Counted from the first letter of the stretch, positions 41,896 to 51,146 are shown. The stretch: 64,000 nucleotides of DNA from Planctomycetaceae bacterium (GCA_016125265.1 WGMC01000036.1:62001-126000); one strand, 5' to 3'. Numbers and translations: made by a program. Notes: a model not told the origin generated them from the letters alone.

Positions 41896-42558
41896 ATGAG
41901 TGTCTGGAAACTCGGTCGGCGCCAGGGCGCCTGTGTCCGCTGCGAACGCGCGTTCGAAGAGGGCGAAGCCCACTACTCCCACCTGTTCGTGGAGGGCGCC
42001 GAATTGGGCCGACGCGACATCTGCGCGGCCTGTTGGCCCGGTGTCGAACTGGGTCCGGAGCAGCCCTGGTGGCGCGCGCGCCGCAAGGAACGACGCACGG
42101 GCGGAGTCCAGGTGGACCTGGGCCTCTTGGAGCAGCTTTTCCTGCTCTCCGCCGGCGCCGAGGTCGAGCGGCTGCTCGAACTGCGCTACCTGATCGCCCT
42201 TTTGCTGCTGCGCAAGCGCCGCCTGCTGCTCGGACGGGTGCGCCGGGGTGACGACGGCGCGGAGTGGCTGCTGCTGCGCCGGCCGCGCCACCAGGAGGAA
42301 CTCGCCGTGCGGGTCTTCGACTTCGAACCCGACCGCATGGAGGGCCTGCGCCGCGACCTGGAGCGCCTGCTCGAGGTCGGCAGCCTCGACGAGGAGCTCG
42401 ACCGGGCCGAGCAGGGGGAGGACGACACCGAGACGGGCGCCGCGGCCCAGCCCCAATCCGAGCCGGTGGAGCCGCAGTCCGGGCCGTCCGAATCGGGCGA
42501 CGAGGCTCAGGCAACGGCGCCCGGTGGCCCGACCCAGGGCACCGGCAACCCCGCTTGA
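41896..42558 (+). CDS. Zinc-ribbon-like protein of unknown function
   Basis: 220 residues. The first 50 hold two CXXC pairs (C13-x2-C16 and C43-x2-C46), a zinc-ribbon pattern. The middle (residues 70-170) is helical and leucine-rich (LLEQLFLLSAGAEVERLLEL) and the end is an acidic Pro/Gln/Glu tail. I chose the ATG giving MSVWKLGRRQ, since upstream sequence in this frame overlaps the HEAT-like gene. Similar short proteins are found in planctomycetes, but I cannot name a family with certainty. It precedes mraZ by 175 bases. Confidence 0.65.
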   Translation: MSVWKLGRRQGACVRCERAFEEGEAHYSHLFVEGAELGRRDICAACWPGVELGPEQPWWRARRKERRTGGVQVDLGLLEQLFLLSAGAEVERLLELRYLIALLLLRKRRLLLGRVRRGDDGAEWLLLRRPRHQEELAVRVFDFEPDRMEGLRRDLERLLEVGSLDEELDRAEQGEDDTETGAAAQPQSEPVEPQSGPSESGDEAQATAPGGPTQGTGNPA

Positions 42559-42622
42559 CCGAGCTCTGGGACGCCTTGATCCCGTCCGTGGGAACGCTGC
42601 CGCCGCTGTGGTGCGCGGCGAG

Positions 42623-42660
42623 GGTGGCAGGTAGAGTCAGTCAGGTGGCACCAGGTGGCA
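42623..42660 (+). promoter_or_regulatory. Putative MraZ operator (GGTGGCA boxes)
   Basis: GGTGGCA occurs three times upstream of mraZ: 42623-42629, 42644-42650 and 42654-42660. The last two are exactly 10 bp apart and the first 21 bp before, so all lie on one face of the helix. MraZ proteins studied in other bacteria bind short G-rich direct repeats at 10-bp spacing in front of their own gene. Autoregulation of the dcw cluster is thus likely; no clear -35/-10 is seen. Confidence 0.55.
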
Positions 42661-42733
42661 GGAACGGCCTGCCCCGGACCACCCGCGCACGACCCGCGCT
42701 CCCCCGTCCCCCCGAGGTCCAGCCAGTCCCCCC

Positions 42734-43219
42734 GTGTTTGGCGGCGAGTCGATCCACGCCCTGGATGCCAAGTGGCGGGTTTTCCTGCCCCAGCGCATCG
42801 CAGCCCTGCTTCCCCGGGACGGGGAGGGCAGGCCCTTCGCGGTGCTCACCCGCGGGCTGGATCGCTGCATCAACCTGTTCACGAAGGACGGGTACGACGC
42901 GGAGGTGGCGCGCCTCGCGCGAACCGCATTCCTGGGCCCCGAGGGCCGCGCGGCCCAGCGGCTCTTCTTCGCGAGTGTGTTCCACCAGAGCCTCGACAGC
43001 TCGGGCCGCCTGCTGATCCCCGAGAAGTTGCGCCAACTGGCGGGCCTCGTCGAGCGCGAGGAGCTCGCCCTCCTCGGCCACGACTCGCGCGTCGAGATCT
43101 GGCGCGCCGAGAACTGGCGCCGCTACGAGTCGGACAACGACGCGACGTGGGACGAGCGAATGGTCGCCGCAGCGGGCCCCGCGGCGACGTCCCCGGCACC
43201 CAACCACGGGGGAGGCTGA
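42734..43219 (+). CDS. mraZ: Transcriptional regulator MraZ
   Basis: DNA-binding regulator and first gene of the division/cell-wall cluster, 161 residues from a GTG start. Two AbrB-like halves are visible, each with the family core: IHALDAKWRVFLPQRI (residues about 7-22) and SLDSSGRLLIPEKLR (about 85-99). In other bacteria MraZ forms ring oligomers and represses its own operon. The C-terminal 20 residues are Ala/Pro-rich and probably disordered. rsmH follows after three bases. Confidence 0.93.
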   Translation: MFGGESIHALDAKWRVFLPQRIAALLPRDGEGRPFAVLTRGLDRCINLFTKDGYDAEVARLARTAFLGPEGRAAQRLFFASVFHQSLDSSGRLLIPEKLRQLAGLVEREELALLGHDSRVEIWRAENWRRYESDNDATWDERMVAAAGPAATSPAPNHGGG

Positions 43220-43222
43220 GCC

Positions 43223-44212
43223 ATGGGGCCCAGCCTATTGGCCGCGATGGAGCGCAGAGGACGAGCCGAGGGGAGCGGGGGCCGCCCGACCCACGTGCCG
43301 GTGCTGCTCGAGGAGCTGCTCGACGCGGTGGCGCGTTACCTCGGCCCTGCGCCCGTGGGCCTCGCGGTCGACTGCACCCTGGGCGCCGGCGGTCACGCCA
43401 GCGCGCTGCTCGCGCGGTATGCGGGTCTCGAGCTGCTCGGGCTCGATTGGGATCCCGATTCGCTCGTGCACGGGCGCGCGGCGCTCGTGCCCTTCGGCTC
43501 GCGAGCGCGGGCCGTGCGCGCGCACATGGCGAGCCTCGAGACCACACTGGCCGCGGAGTTCGGCGCCGCTGTGCAGCCGCAGCTCGTCTACGCGGACCTC
43601 GGCGTTTGCTCGCTGCACTTCGATCGGCCCGAGCGCGGCTTCTCGCTGCAGGCCGATGGCCCGCTCGACATGCGCATGGACCCCGACCAGCCGTTGACGG
43701 CGGCGGACGTGGTCAACGGTTGGAGCGAAGAACAACTCGCCGATCTCTTCTTCCACGAGGGCGGCGAACGGCGTGCGCGTCAGGTCGCGCGGGCCCTCTG
43801 CGAAGCGCGCCGCCGCGCGCCGTTCCTGCGCACGCTCGCGCTCGCGAGTCTGGTGGAGCGCGAACTGGGCCCCGGCGGGCGACTGCACTCCGCGACCCGT
43901 GTGTTCCAGGCGCTGCGCATCGCCGTGAACGGCGAGATGCGCGAGCTCGACGCGTTCCTCAGCCAGGCAGAGCAATGCCTCGCGCCCGGCGGCCTGCTCG
44001 CAGTGATTGCGTTCCACGGGGGCGAGGAATCGGCCGTGAAGCGGCACTTCGAAGCCGCCCAAGCGCGCGGCACACTCGAGGTGCTGACCAAAAAACCGCT
44101 GCAGGCGGGCCGCGCTGAAGTCCGTGCGAACGCGCGTTCGCGCTCGGCGCACCTGCGCCTTGCGCGCCGCGTTGGTCGGGCCGGCCACGTGGGTGGTGGG
44201 GGTGCGCGGTGA
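43223..44212 (+). CDS. rsmH: 16S rRNA (cytosine-N4) methyltransferase RsmH
   Basis: Methylates N4 of C1402 of 16S rRNA. 329 residues. The substrate/SAM region HVPVLLEELLDA (near residue 25), SAM-binding DCTLGAGGHASALL, ADLGVCSLHFDRPERGFS and LDMRMDP are all the family blocks. The late block is AFHGGEESAVKR, where most members have SFHSLED-like sequence, a mild deviation. The stop overlaps the ftsL-like start by four bases. Confidence 0.95.
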   Translation: MGPSLLAAMERRGRAEGSGGRPTHVPVLLEELLDAVARYLGPAPVGLAVDCTLGAGGHASALLARYAGLELLGLDWDPDSLVHGRAALVPFGSRARAVRAHMASLETTLAAEFGAAVQPQLVYADLGVCSLHFDRPERGFSLQADGPLDMRMDPDQPLTAADVVNGWSEEQLADLFFHEGGERRARQVARALCEARRRAPFLRTLALASLVERELGPGGRLHSATRVFQALRIAVNGEMRELDAFLSQAEQCLAPGGLLAVIAFHGGEESAVKRHFEAAQARGTLEVLTKKPLQAGRAEVRANARSRSAHLRLARRVGRAGHVGGGGAR

Positions 44213-44454
44213 GGAACACGTTGTTCGCACTGGTGTGCCTTTGCATCCTCGGCCTCGGCCTCGCGACCGCCGTCGTCGCGAACGGCAACCACGCGTTGGC
44301 TGAGCGTGTGCTGCGCCTCGAGCGCGCCAACCAGGACCTCGTGGTGGCGATCGAGGAGCTCGACGCGCGGATCTGGCAGCGCGGCCTCGAACTCGACGCC
44401 GCGGAGCTGGCGGCCGAAGCCGAGTCGCGGCGCATCGCGGAGGACGTGCAATGA
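44209..44454 (+). CDS. ftsL: FtsL-like small division protein
   Basis: 81-residue bitopic membrane protein. An N-terminal TM helix (LFALVCLCILGLGLATAVV) is followed by a coiled coil (LAERVLRLERANQDLVVAIE). FtsL proteins are poorly conserved; the call rests on size, topology and its place between rsmH and ftsI, the position of ftsL in many genomes. Both ends overlap neighbours by four bases (GTGA and ATGA). Confidence 0.72.
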   Translation: MRNTLFALVCLCILGLGLATAVVANGNHALAERVLRLERANQDLVVAIEELDARIWQRGLELDAAELAAEAESRRIAEDVQ

Positions 44455-46970
44455 GCCCGCGCCTGCCCGATCTGCCCACACGCTCACGGGCCGGATTGCG
44501 GCCGGTGGGCGCGTTCTTCGTGCTGGGCTGTGTGCTGGCGGCGGTGGCGACGCGCCTCGTGCATTTGGCCGCGCCGAACCCCGCACCGGCCCGCGCGTTG
44601 CTCGCCGGGGACCCGGAACCCAAGTCCCTGCCGCGGTACGGCCTGACCGACAGGCACGGGGCGCCGCTCGCCATTTCCCACGCCAGTTTCGCGCTGGAGG
44701 CGAGCCCGCAGAACGTGTGGCTCTCGCACACACCCGAGATCTTGCGCCAGCGCCTCGGCGATGCGCTGGATCTCGAACCAGAGGAGTTCGAAGAGCTCTT
44801 CCGCAGGTTGCTCGGCCTCGGCGAAACAGACAGCCTCGCGGTCACGCGTTGGCCGCTCAACGTGCACGAAGCACTCGCGCTTTCCGACTGGCTCGCCGCC
44901 GGCGGGCCCGCCGCCAAACGCACCGACGCGGCCCACCTCGCGCAGTTGGGCCCGCTGCACGGCATGTGGCTCGATCCGCTGCCGGCGGACGCGCCGGAGC
45001 GCAAACTCGTCGAAGGCGAGCCCGGGCCCTACTTCCGAATCGCGTGGGCGCCCGAAGTGCTGCTGAGCCGCGCAGAGCGCGAGGCGTGTCTGCCGCAACT
45101 GGTGGGGGCGAAAAACGCCGCCGCGGCTTGGGTGCGTGCCCTCGGCACCGACCTGCACCCCTTGCTCGCGCCGGCGATGGCGCGGGAAGCGGAGCACGCC
45201 GACGTGTGCCTCCTGCGCGGCGGCGATCCGCGCCGCGCCCACCGCAACCACGAGTGTGTCTTCGCCGGCCTGCAGCCGCGCCGCTTTGCGCCGCTGCTCG
45301 ATCCGGTGCCGTCGGCGGCCGTGCCCGCGCTGCGCGGCATCTTCGAAGAGGAACGCATCGGACCCTTCGCGCTGTGGCTGCGCGGATCGAGCACACGGAC
45401 CTACCCGGCGGGCGAACTTTCGGCGCTTGGGCGCTGGGGTTGGAGCGGCGCGGAAGGAGAATCCGAGCCGGTGCCGCTTCCCGGACTCGAGCGCCTCGCC
45501 AACGGCGAACTCGCGCACCTCGAGGAGCTCTCCGGCGTGCGTCTGCGCGAGGGCGCGGCGCCCGATCTGGCGCGCCGCATGTTGCTCGCGCGCCGCCCCG
45601 GTCTGCAGCGCGGATACTACTTGGAGCACACCGAGCCCGAAGCGCCGGCGACCGTCGAGACGACGTTGGACCTCGAGCTCTCGCGCTTCGTCGGCCAACG
45701 CCTCGAGCGTGTGCTCGAGGAGAGCGAAGCGGCCTCGGCCATGGCCGTGGTGCTCGATCTCGAGACCCGCGAGGTCCTCGCGCTCGAATGGCGCGACGCG
45801 TACCGCACCACACTCTGGTCGCCGCTGCAGCGGCTCTACACACCCGGCAGCACGTGGAAACTCGTGACCATGGGCATCGCCCTCGAGCACGGGCACGTGC
45901 ACCCGGGCGAGGTGTTCGACGTCGGCGAGGGCCACTACCGCCTGCGCAACGAAGAGGGGCGTGTGGTGCGCGTGATCGGTGAGGCCGAGGGGTTCAAGAC
46001 CGGGCGCCTGACCGCGGCCGAGTGTGTGGCGCACTCGAGCAACGCCGGCATGGTGCAGATCGGCACGCGCATTCCGCCCGAGGTGTGGAAACGCAAGACC
46101 AAGGAGCTGGGGTACGGGCTGCCGGCGGCGACGGAACTGGTCGGCGACTTCTACAACCCGCCGGGCCAGGTCGGTGAACCCGAGGGCCGCGGCGGTCGGG
46201 CCTGGGCGCTCGGCCGCAGCCTGGCTTCGGTGAGTTTCGGCGATTCGATCTCGCTCAACCTGCTGCAACACGCGGCTGGCCTCGCGGCGCTCTTGGGCGG
46301 CGGCGAATGGCGTCCCCTGGTCTTCACCCGCGCGGTGCAGGCCGGCGGCGCGCGCCACCTCCTGCCCCGGCAACCTGGCCGGCGCGTCGTTTCGGAGCGC
46401 ACCAGCGCGACCCTGGTGAAGATGGCCCAACTGGGCGCCGAAGAGGGCACCGGCAAGAACCTCGAACGCCCCGTTGCAGCGCACCTCGGCACCAAGACGG
46501 GCACCACCGAGAAACTGCCCAACGACGTGTGTTCGCACGTCTGGGGCAAGGCCTACGAGGACGCACTCGAATCGGGCAAGTCCTGGGACGACCAGGCCGA
46601 GTACCGCCGCTATCGCGGCAAGTGGGGCGCGGGGCGCGCCTCCTGCTACGTGTCGTCGATCGCGGCCTTTGCGTCGTCGCCCGACGGCTCGAAGCGCTAC
46701 TTGACGCTGGTGGTGGTCGACGATCCCCACGTGAAGGGGCGGCCCTTCGGATCGCGCCACGCGGGTCCAGCGGCGAGCGACATCCTCTGCGAGGCGCTCG
46801 GTTACACCGTCGGCGGCGGCGCGCCGCTCGCAACCTTGGCGGACGGCCTTTGGCCGCTCTCCGTGCCCACCCTCAACCCGGCGCTCCTGCCCTGGCTGGA
46901 GTCCGCGGAGCTGAGTTACGCGCGCTTCGCCGACGCGCCGGCGCCGCACCAGAACACGGGGGGTGGCTGA
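44451..46970 (+). CDS. ftsI: Peptidoglycan transpeptidase, FtsI/PBP2b type
   Basis: Class B penicillin-binding protein that cross-links septal peptidoglycan. 839 residues: one N-terminal TM helix (residues 20-40), a long pedestal of about 380 residues and the transpeptidase domain with S467-x-x-K470 (GSTWK), S529-S-N531 and K682-T-G-T. The catalytic triad is thus intact. It is about 200 residues longer than typical FtsI, the excess lying in the poorly conserved pedestal and in a loop after the KTGT motif (YEDALESGKSWDDQAEYR). In a lineage without FtsZ it may work with another divisome. Confidence 0.92.
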   Translation: MSPRLPDLPTRSRAGLRPVGAFFVLGCVLAAVATRLVHLAAPNPAPARALLAGDPEPKSLPRYGLTDRHGAPLAISHASFALEASPQNVWLSHTPEILRQRLGDALDLEPEEFEELFRRLLGLGETDSLAVTRWPLNVHEALALSDWLAAGGPAAKRTDAAHLAQLGPLHGMWLDPLPADAPERKLVEGEPGPYFRIAWAPEVLLSRAEREACLPQLVGAKNAAAAWVRALGTDLHPLLAPAMAREAEHADVCLLRGGDPRRAHRNHECVFAGLQPRRFAPLLDPVPSAAVPALRGIFEEERIGPFALWLRGSSTRTYPAGELSALGRWGWSGAEGESEPVPLPGLERLANGELAHLEELSGVRLREGAAPDLARRMLLARRPGLQRGYYLEHTEPEAPATVETTLDLELSRFVGQRLERVLEESEAASAMAVVLDLETREVLALEWRDAYRTTLWSPLQRLYTPGSTWKLVTMGIALEHGHVHPGEVFDVGEGHYRLRNEEGRVVRVIGEAEGFKTGRLTAAECVAHSSNAGMVQIGTRIPPEVWKRKTKELGYGLPAATELVGDFYNPPGQVGEPEGRGGRAWALGRSLASVSFGDSISLNLLQHAAGLAALLGGGEWRPLVFTRAVQAGGARHLLPRQPGRRVVSERTSATLVKMAQLGAEEGTGKNLERPVAAHLGTKTGTTEKLPNDVCSHVWGKAYEDALESGKSWDDQAEYRRYRGKWGAGRASCYVSSIAAFASSPDGSKRYLTLVVVDDPHVKGRPFGSRHAGPAASDILCEALGYTVGGGAPLATLADGLWPLSVPTLNPALLPWLESAELSYARFADAPAPHQNTGGG

Positions 46971-48489
46971 CGTGGCACCCCGGACGATCGCACTCGGCAG
47001 GCTCGTCGAGGAGCTGGGCGGTCGCCTCGAGCGCGGCCCGGGGCCGCTGCTAGGCGGCATCGAGCGCGGCGCGGGGCCGCTGCTAGGCGGCATCGAACTC
47101 GACAGCCGCCGGGTGGCCCCGGGCGTGCTGTTCGCGGCCCTCTCGGGCACCCGCGACGACGGCGCGCGGCACGTGGGGGAGGCGCTCTCCCGGGGCGCCG
47201 CCGCGGTGCTTGCGCGTGCGCCGCTCGACGTGCCGGTGCCCGGTTGGTGGCACCCGGAAGCGCGCCGCGTGACCGGCGAAGCGGCGGCGATGTTCGCGGG
47301 ACATCCCTCGCGCCACCTGACCGTGTTGGCCGTGACGGGAACGAACGGCAAGAGCACCGTCGCGCACCTTGCGGAGCATCTCCTGCGCGCGGCGGGTCGG
47401 CGGCCGGCATTCCTCGGAACCACGGGCTACCGCCTGCACGGCGAGTCCCTGCCCGCCACCCACACGACCCCCGACGCGGTCCAGTTGCAGCGTCTGCTTG
47501 CGCGCCATTTGGAACTCGGGGGCGATTCGGTCGCGATGGAGGCCAGCAGCCACGCGCTCGACCAAGAGCGATTGGCGGGAATGGAACTCGACGTCGCCGT
47601 GTTCACGAATCTCACGCGCGATCACCTCGACTACCATCGCGACATGGAGAGTTATGCCGCGGCGAAGGAACAACTGTTCCATCGGCTCTCCGTTGGCTCG
47701 ACGGCCGTTCTGCCCGCAGGCGATCCACACACCCCCCGCTTCGCCGCCGTCGCAAAGACGAAGGGCGCGCGGGTGGTCACGTACGGCATCGGGTCACGCG
47801 CTGACCTGAGTGCGACTCGGCTTTCCGTGGTGCCCGGGGGCATCCACCTGGCTCTTGAAGGGATGGGGATCTCGACGAGCCTTTTTCTGCCCCTGGTAGG
47901 GCGCCACAACGCCGAGAACGCCCTCGCGGCATTGGCCGCGGTGCTGGTGACGGGGGCGAGCCCTAGCGCGCTGCGCGACGGGCTCGCCGCCGCCTCTCTC
48001 CCTCCGGGGCGGCTCGAAGCCGTCCCGGGGGAGGGAGCCCCCTTCCGTGTGTACGTCGACTACGCCCACACACCCCACGCCCTCGAAACGGCCCTCGGCG
48101 CGCTGCGGGCCGAGCTGGAAGCGGCGGGCCGCGGCCGGCTCCTGTGTGTGTTCGGTTGTGGCGGGGATCGCGATCCGGGCAAACGGCCCCAGATGGGCGC
48201 CGTCGTGGCGCGCCTCGCGGACGTCGCGTTCGTGACCAGCGACAACCCGCGCAGCGAGGACCCTGCGGCCATCGTGGCCGCGATCGTCGCCGGCATGGCG
48301 GGTGGAGCGGAACATCGGGTGGACGTGGACCGCCGCGCCGCGATCCACGCGGCCCTGCGCGAAGCCAGAGCCGGCGACGTGGTGCTGGTCGCCGGCAAGG
48401 GCCACGAGTGCGAACAGATCATCGGCACCTCACGCCTTCCCTTCGACGACCGCCTCGTGGCGGCGGAGGTCCTCGAGCAATGGAACTGA
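46963..48489 (+). CDS. murE: UDP-MurNAc-L-Ala-D-Glu--meso-diaminopimelate ligase MurE
   Basis: Adds the third residue of the stem peptide. 508 residues; a GTG at 46963 overlaps the ftsI stop by eight bases (46972 is an alternative). ATP-binding VTGTNGKST with K130, then the SSHALDQERL and DYAHTPHALE blocks. The D427-N-P-R motif predicts meso-diaminopimelate as substrate. Residues 23-44 contain an 11-residue tandem duplication (ERGPGPLLGGI / ERGAGPLLGGI). The murF ATG lies inside its last codons. Confidence 0.95.
   Translation: MADVAPRTIALGRLVEELGGRLERGPGPLLGGIERGAGPLLGGIELDSRRVAPGVLFAALSGTRDDGARHVGEALSRGAAAVLARAPLDVPVPGWWHPEARRVTGEAAAMFAGHPSRHLTVLAVTGTNGKSTVAHLAEHLLRAAGRRPAFLGTTGYRLHGESLPATHTTPDAVQLQRLLARHLELGGDSVAMEASSHALDQERLAGMELDVAVFTNLTRDHLDYHRDMESYAAAKEQLFHRLSVGSTAVLPAGDPHTPRFAAVAKTKGARVVTYGIGSRADLSATRLSVVPGGIHLALEGMGISTSLFLPLVGRHNAENALAALAAVLVTGASPSALRDGLAAASLPPGRLEAVPGEGAPFRVYVDYAHTPHALETALGALRAELEAAGRGRLLCVFGCGGDRDPGKRPQMGAVVARLADVAFVTSDNPRSEDPAAIVAAIVAGMAGGAEHRVDVDRRAAIHAALREARAGDVVLVAGKGHECEQIIGTSRLPFDDRLVAAEVLEQWN
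47029..47094 (+). repeat. 33-bp tandem duplication inside murE
   Basis: Two head-to-tail copies of a 33-mer (47029-47061 and 47062-47094) differing at one base, in frame, giving 11 extra residues in the MurE N-domain. Confidence 0.9.
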
Positions 48490-49997
48490 CCTTTGGTGAG
48501 TTGCTTCTGGCCACGGGGGCACGCGCCCTCTCGGGCGAGCGCGCCCTCCGCCTTCGCGGTGTGGGGACGGACTCCCGCCGCGCCTCCGCAGGGGAGTTGT
48601 TCGCGGCCCTGAGTGGACCGCGGTTCGAGGGCCATCGGTACGCCGCGGACGCCGTCGAGCGCGGCGCGCGCGCCGTGCTCCTCCCCGAATCCGCGGCCGA
48701 CGCCGCCCGAGAACTGGCCCAACGTGCCGCGGTCGCACTCGTGCCGGACGTGCTCGACGGCCTTTGGGACCTCGCCCGTTGGCACCGCTCGCGGCTGACG
48801 GCCACCGTCGTCGGCATCACCGGCAGCTCGGGCAAGACCACCACGAAGGGCATCACCGCGCGACTCCTCGCCGAGCGGCGGCGCGTCGCTGCGAGCCCGC
48901 TCTCCTACAACAACCAGGTCGGTGTGCCGCTGACCTTGTTCCTCGCCGACGAGGCGACCGAAGCCCTCGTCGTCGAACTCGGCACCAGCGGTCCCGGGGA
49001 GATCGAACGCCTGTCGCAGTTGGCGGCGCCCCACGTCGGTGTGCTGACGAACATCGGGCCCGCGCACCTGGAGGGCCTTGGCTCCATGGAAGGTGTGGCC
49101 CGCGAGAAAACCGCCCTGGGCGCCGCGCTGCGCCCGGATGGTGTGTTGGTGCACGACGCCAACTGCCGGTTCGCGCCCTACGTGCGCGCCCGGACCGGCG
49201 CGCGCCTCGTCGACTTCGCGGTGGACGGGGACGCGGCCTTCCAGGCCCGCGACCTCTACTTCCACGACGGCGGGACGAGCTTCCGCCTGATCGTCGCACC
49301 CGAGTGGGCCGGTGCGGGCCCCCAAGAGCTCGACGTGGCGTCGCCACTGCTCGGCACGCACAACGTGCAGAACCTGCTGGCTGCCCTGGCCGCGTGCCGT
49401 GCCGCCGGACTGGAACTCGAGGAGGTGCTGCCCGCCGTGCGCGATCTGGAGGGCGGCCGCCAGCGCATGGAGCGCCACGAGTTCGACGGGCTCACCGTGT
49501 TCGACGACGCCTACAACGCGAACCCGGCGTCGGCCGCGGCCGCGGTGCGCGTGCTCGGCGGATTGCACGGCTTCCGGCGGCGTGTGCTCGTGCTGGGCGA
49601 GATGCTCGAACTGGGCAGCAGTTCGGACGAGTTGCACCGCGAGGTCGGTCGGCTGGTGGCGCGCTCCGCCGTGGACCTCTTCGTGGCGGTCGGGCCGAGG
49701 GCCCAGCCAGCCGCGGAGGGCGCGCGGGAAGCGGGCCTCTCGGCCGATCAGGTGCGCACCCTTGCGAGCGCCGAGCTGGCGCTCTGCGAAGTGCCCGAGT
49801 GGGTCGAGAAGGGCGACGTGGTGCTGGTGAAGGCGAGCCGCGCGCTCGCGCTCGAGCGACTCGTCGACCGCCTCGCGCAGCGCTTCGGGCGCGGCGGCGG
49901 CCGTCGTGTGGGGGCGGCCATCGGCGCGGCGCCCGTCCCCGCGATCGCTCCCCGCCGCGCCGGTACGCCGTCCTGGCCCCAAGCGGAGGCCCGTTAG
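48480..49997 (+). CDS. murF: UDP-MurNAc-tripeptide--D-Ala-D-Ala ligase MurF
   Basis: Completes the pentapeptide precursor in the cytoplasm. 505 residues. The ATG overlaps the murE end by ten bases; the frame continues upstream but only as a shadow of murE. ATP loop GITGSSGKTTTK with K119, NNQVGVPLTL, NIGPAHLEGLGS and FDDAYNANPAS are typical of MurF. A basic Arg/Pro-rich tail of about 40 residues is extra. The GTG of mraY follows the stop directly. Confidence 0.95.
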   Translation: MELTFGELLLATGARALSGERALRLRGVGTDSRRASAGELFAALSGPRFEGHRYAADAVERGARAVLLPESAADAARELAQRAAVALVPDVLDGLWDLARWHRSRLTATVVGITGSSGKTTTKGITARLLAERRRVAASPLSYNNQVGVPLTLFLADEATEALVVELGTSGPGEIERLSQLAAPHVGVLTNIGPAHLEGLGSMEGVAREKTALGAALRPDGVLVHDANCRFAPYVRARTGARLVDFAVDGDAAFQARDLYFHDGGTSFRLIVAPEWAGAGPQELDVASPLLGTHNVQNLLAALAACRAAGLELEEVLPAVRDLEGGRQRMERHEFDGLTVFDDAYNANPASAAAAVRVLGGLHGFRRRVLVLGEMLELGSSSDELHREVGRLVARSAVDLFVAVGPRAQPAAEGAREAGLSADQVRTLASAELALCEVPEWVEKGDVVLVKASRALALERLVDRLAQRFGRGGGRRVGAAIGAAPVPAIAPRRAGTPSWPQAEAR

Positions 49998-51146
49998 GTG
50001 TTGGCGGACCTCTTGCGCGACCTCTTCGGGGTGGCGCTCTTCGACTACCTGTCGTTCCGCGCCGCCATGGCGGCCCTGACGGCCTTTGCCCTGTGCCTTG
50101 CCGTGGGCCCGAAGGCGATTCGCTGGCTGAAGAGCCTGCGGGTGCGCGACAACGTCGAGACCAGCGGTTCCGAGGACCTGGCCAAACGATCGCGCGCCGA
50201 CGGCAAACACGATACACCCACCATGGGTGGCAGTTTCCTGATCGCGTCGCTGCTCCTCGCGGTGCTCCTGTGGGCCGATGTGCGTTCGGTGCCGGTGGCA
50301 CTGGCGGTGCTGCTGACCGCGGGCCTCGCGGCGGTGGGGTTCGTCGACGACTACCGCAAGTTGACGCGGCCCAAGTCCCGGGGCATGACCCCGCGGGCCA
50401 AGATGCTGGGCCTTTCGGCCGCTGCGTTGGGCGCGCTCGGCGCGCTGACCCTGTTCGCCCTGTGGACCGACCGCCAGGTCTTGCTGTCGCTCTACCCGCC
50501 CTTCTTCAAGGACGCGGTGATCCCGCTCGGGACCTTCGGGATCCTGGGTGTGCTGGCGTTCCTCGCCATCCAATGGCTCGTGGTGGTGGGCACGGCCAAC
50601 GCCGCCAACATCGTCGACGGCCTCGACGGGCTGGCGGCTGGATGCCTTTTGATCTCCGGTCTCGCCCTGACGATCTTCTGCTACGTCACCGGTCGGGTCG
50701 ACTGGACCGGGTACCTGAACCTGCCGTACGTGCCCGCCGCGGCGGACATGGCGGTGGTCGGCGGCGCCCTGGTGGGGGCGTGCCTCGGGTTCCTCTGGTT
50801 CAACGCATTCCCCGCGAAGGTGTTCATGGGGGACTCGGGCTCCCTGCCGCTCGGCGGTCTGCTCGGCTGGATGGCCGTGGTTTCGAAGCAGGAACTGGTG
50901 CTGCCCCTGATCGCCTTCGTGCTGGTGGTGGACCTCGGTTCGAGCTGGCTGCAGACCTTCTGGTACCGCAAGAGCGGCGGCAAACGCATCTTCACCTGCG
51001 CGCCGATCCACCACGGGTTGCAGCTCTACGGGGGCATCTTCTCGAAGGGCAACGCGGCGATGCACGAGGTCACCGTCGTGACACGTTTTTGGATCGTGGC
51101 GGCCGTGACGGCCCTGGCGAGCCTCGCGCTCCTGAAGGTCCGCTGA
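49998..51146 (+). CDS. mraY: Phospho-MurNAc-pentapeptide transferase MraY
   Basis: Transfers the precursor to undecaprenyl phosphate, making lipid I. 382 residues with about ten TM helices. The catalytic D117-D118 (VDDYRKL), NAANIVDGLDGLAAG and MGDSGSLPLGG are present, as is the APIHHGLQ loop. The short HDTPTMGGSFL motif is near residue 73. The stop overlaps the ftsW start by one base. In the classical order murD would follow; it does not here. Confidence 0.95.
   Translation: MLADLLRDLFGVALFDYLSFRAAMAALTAFALCLAVGPKAIRWLKSLRVRDNVETSGSEDLAKRSRADGKHDTPTMGGSFLIASLLLAVLLWADVRSVPVALAVLLTAGLAAVGFVDDYRKLTRPKSRGMTPRAKMLGLSAAALGALGALTLFALWTDRQVLLSLYPPFFKDAVIPLGTFGILGVLAFLAIQWLVVVGTANAANIVDGLDGLAAGCLLISGLALTIFCYVTGRVDWTGYLNLPYVPAAADMAVVGGALVGACLGFLWFNAFPAKVFMGDSGSLPLGGLLGWMAVVSKQELVLPLIAFVLVVDLGSSWLQTFWYRKSGGKRIFTCAPIHHGLQLYGGIFSKGNAAMHEVTVVTRFWIVAAVTALASLALLKVR

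Noticed and set aside
44484-47423. Long minus-strand open frame opposite ftsI and murE
   Set aside because: Shadow of genes with intact catalytic motifs; Arg/Ala/Gly-rich without domains.
48060-51065. Minus-strand open frame of about 1000 codons opposite murF and mraY
   Set aside because: Same reason; the plus-strand genes overlap in the usual dcw manner and carry all motifs.
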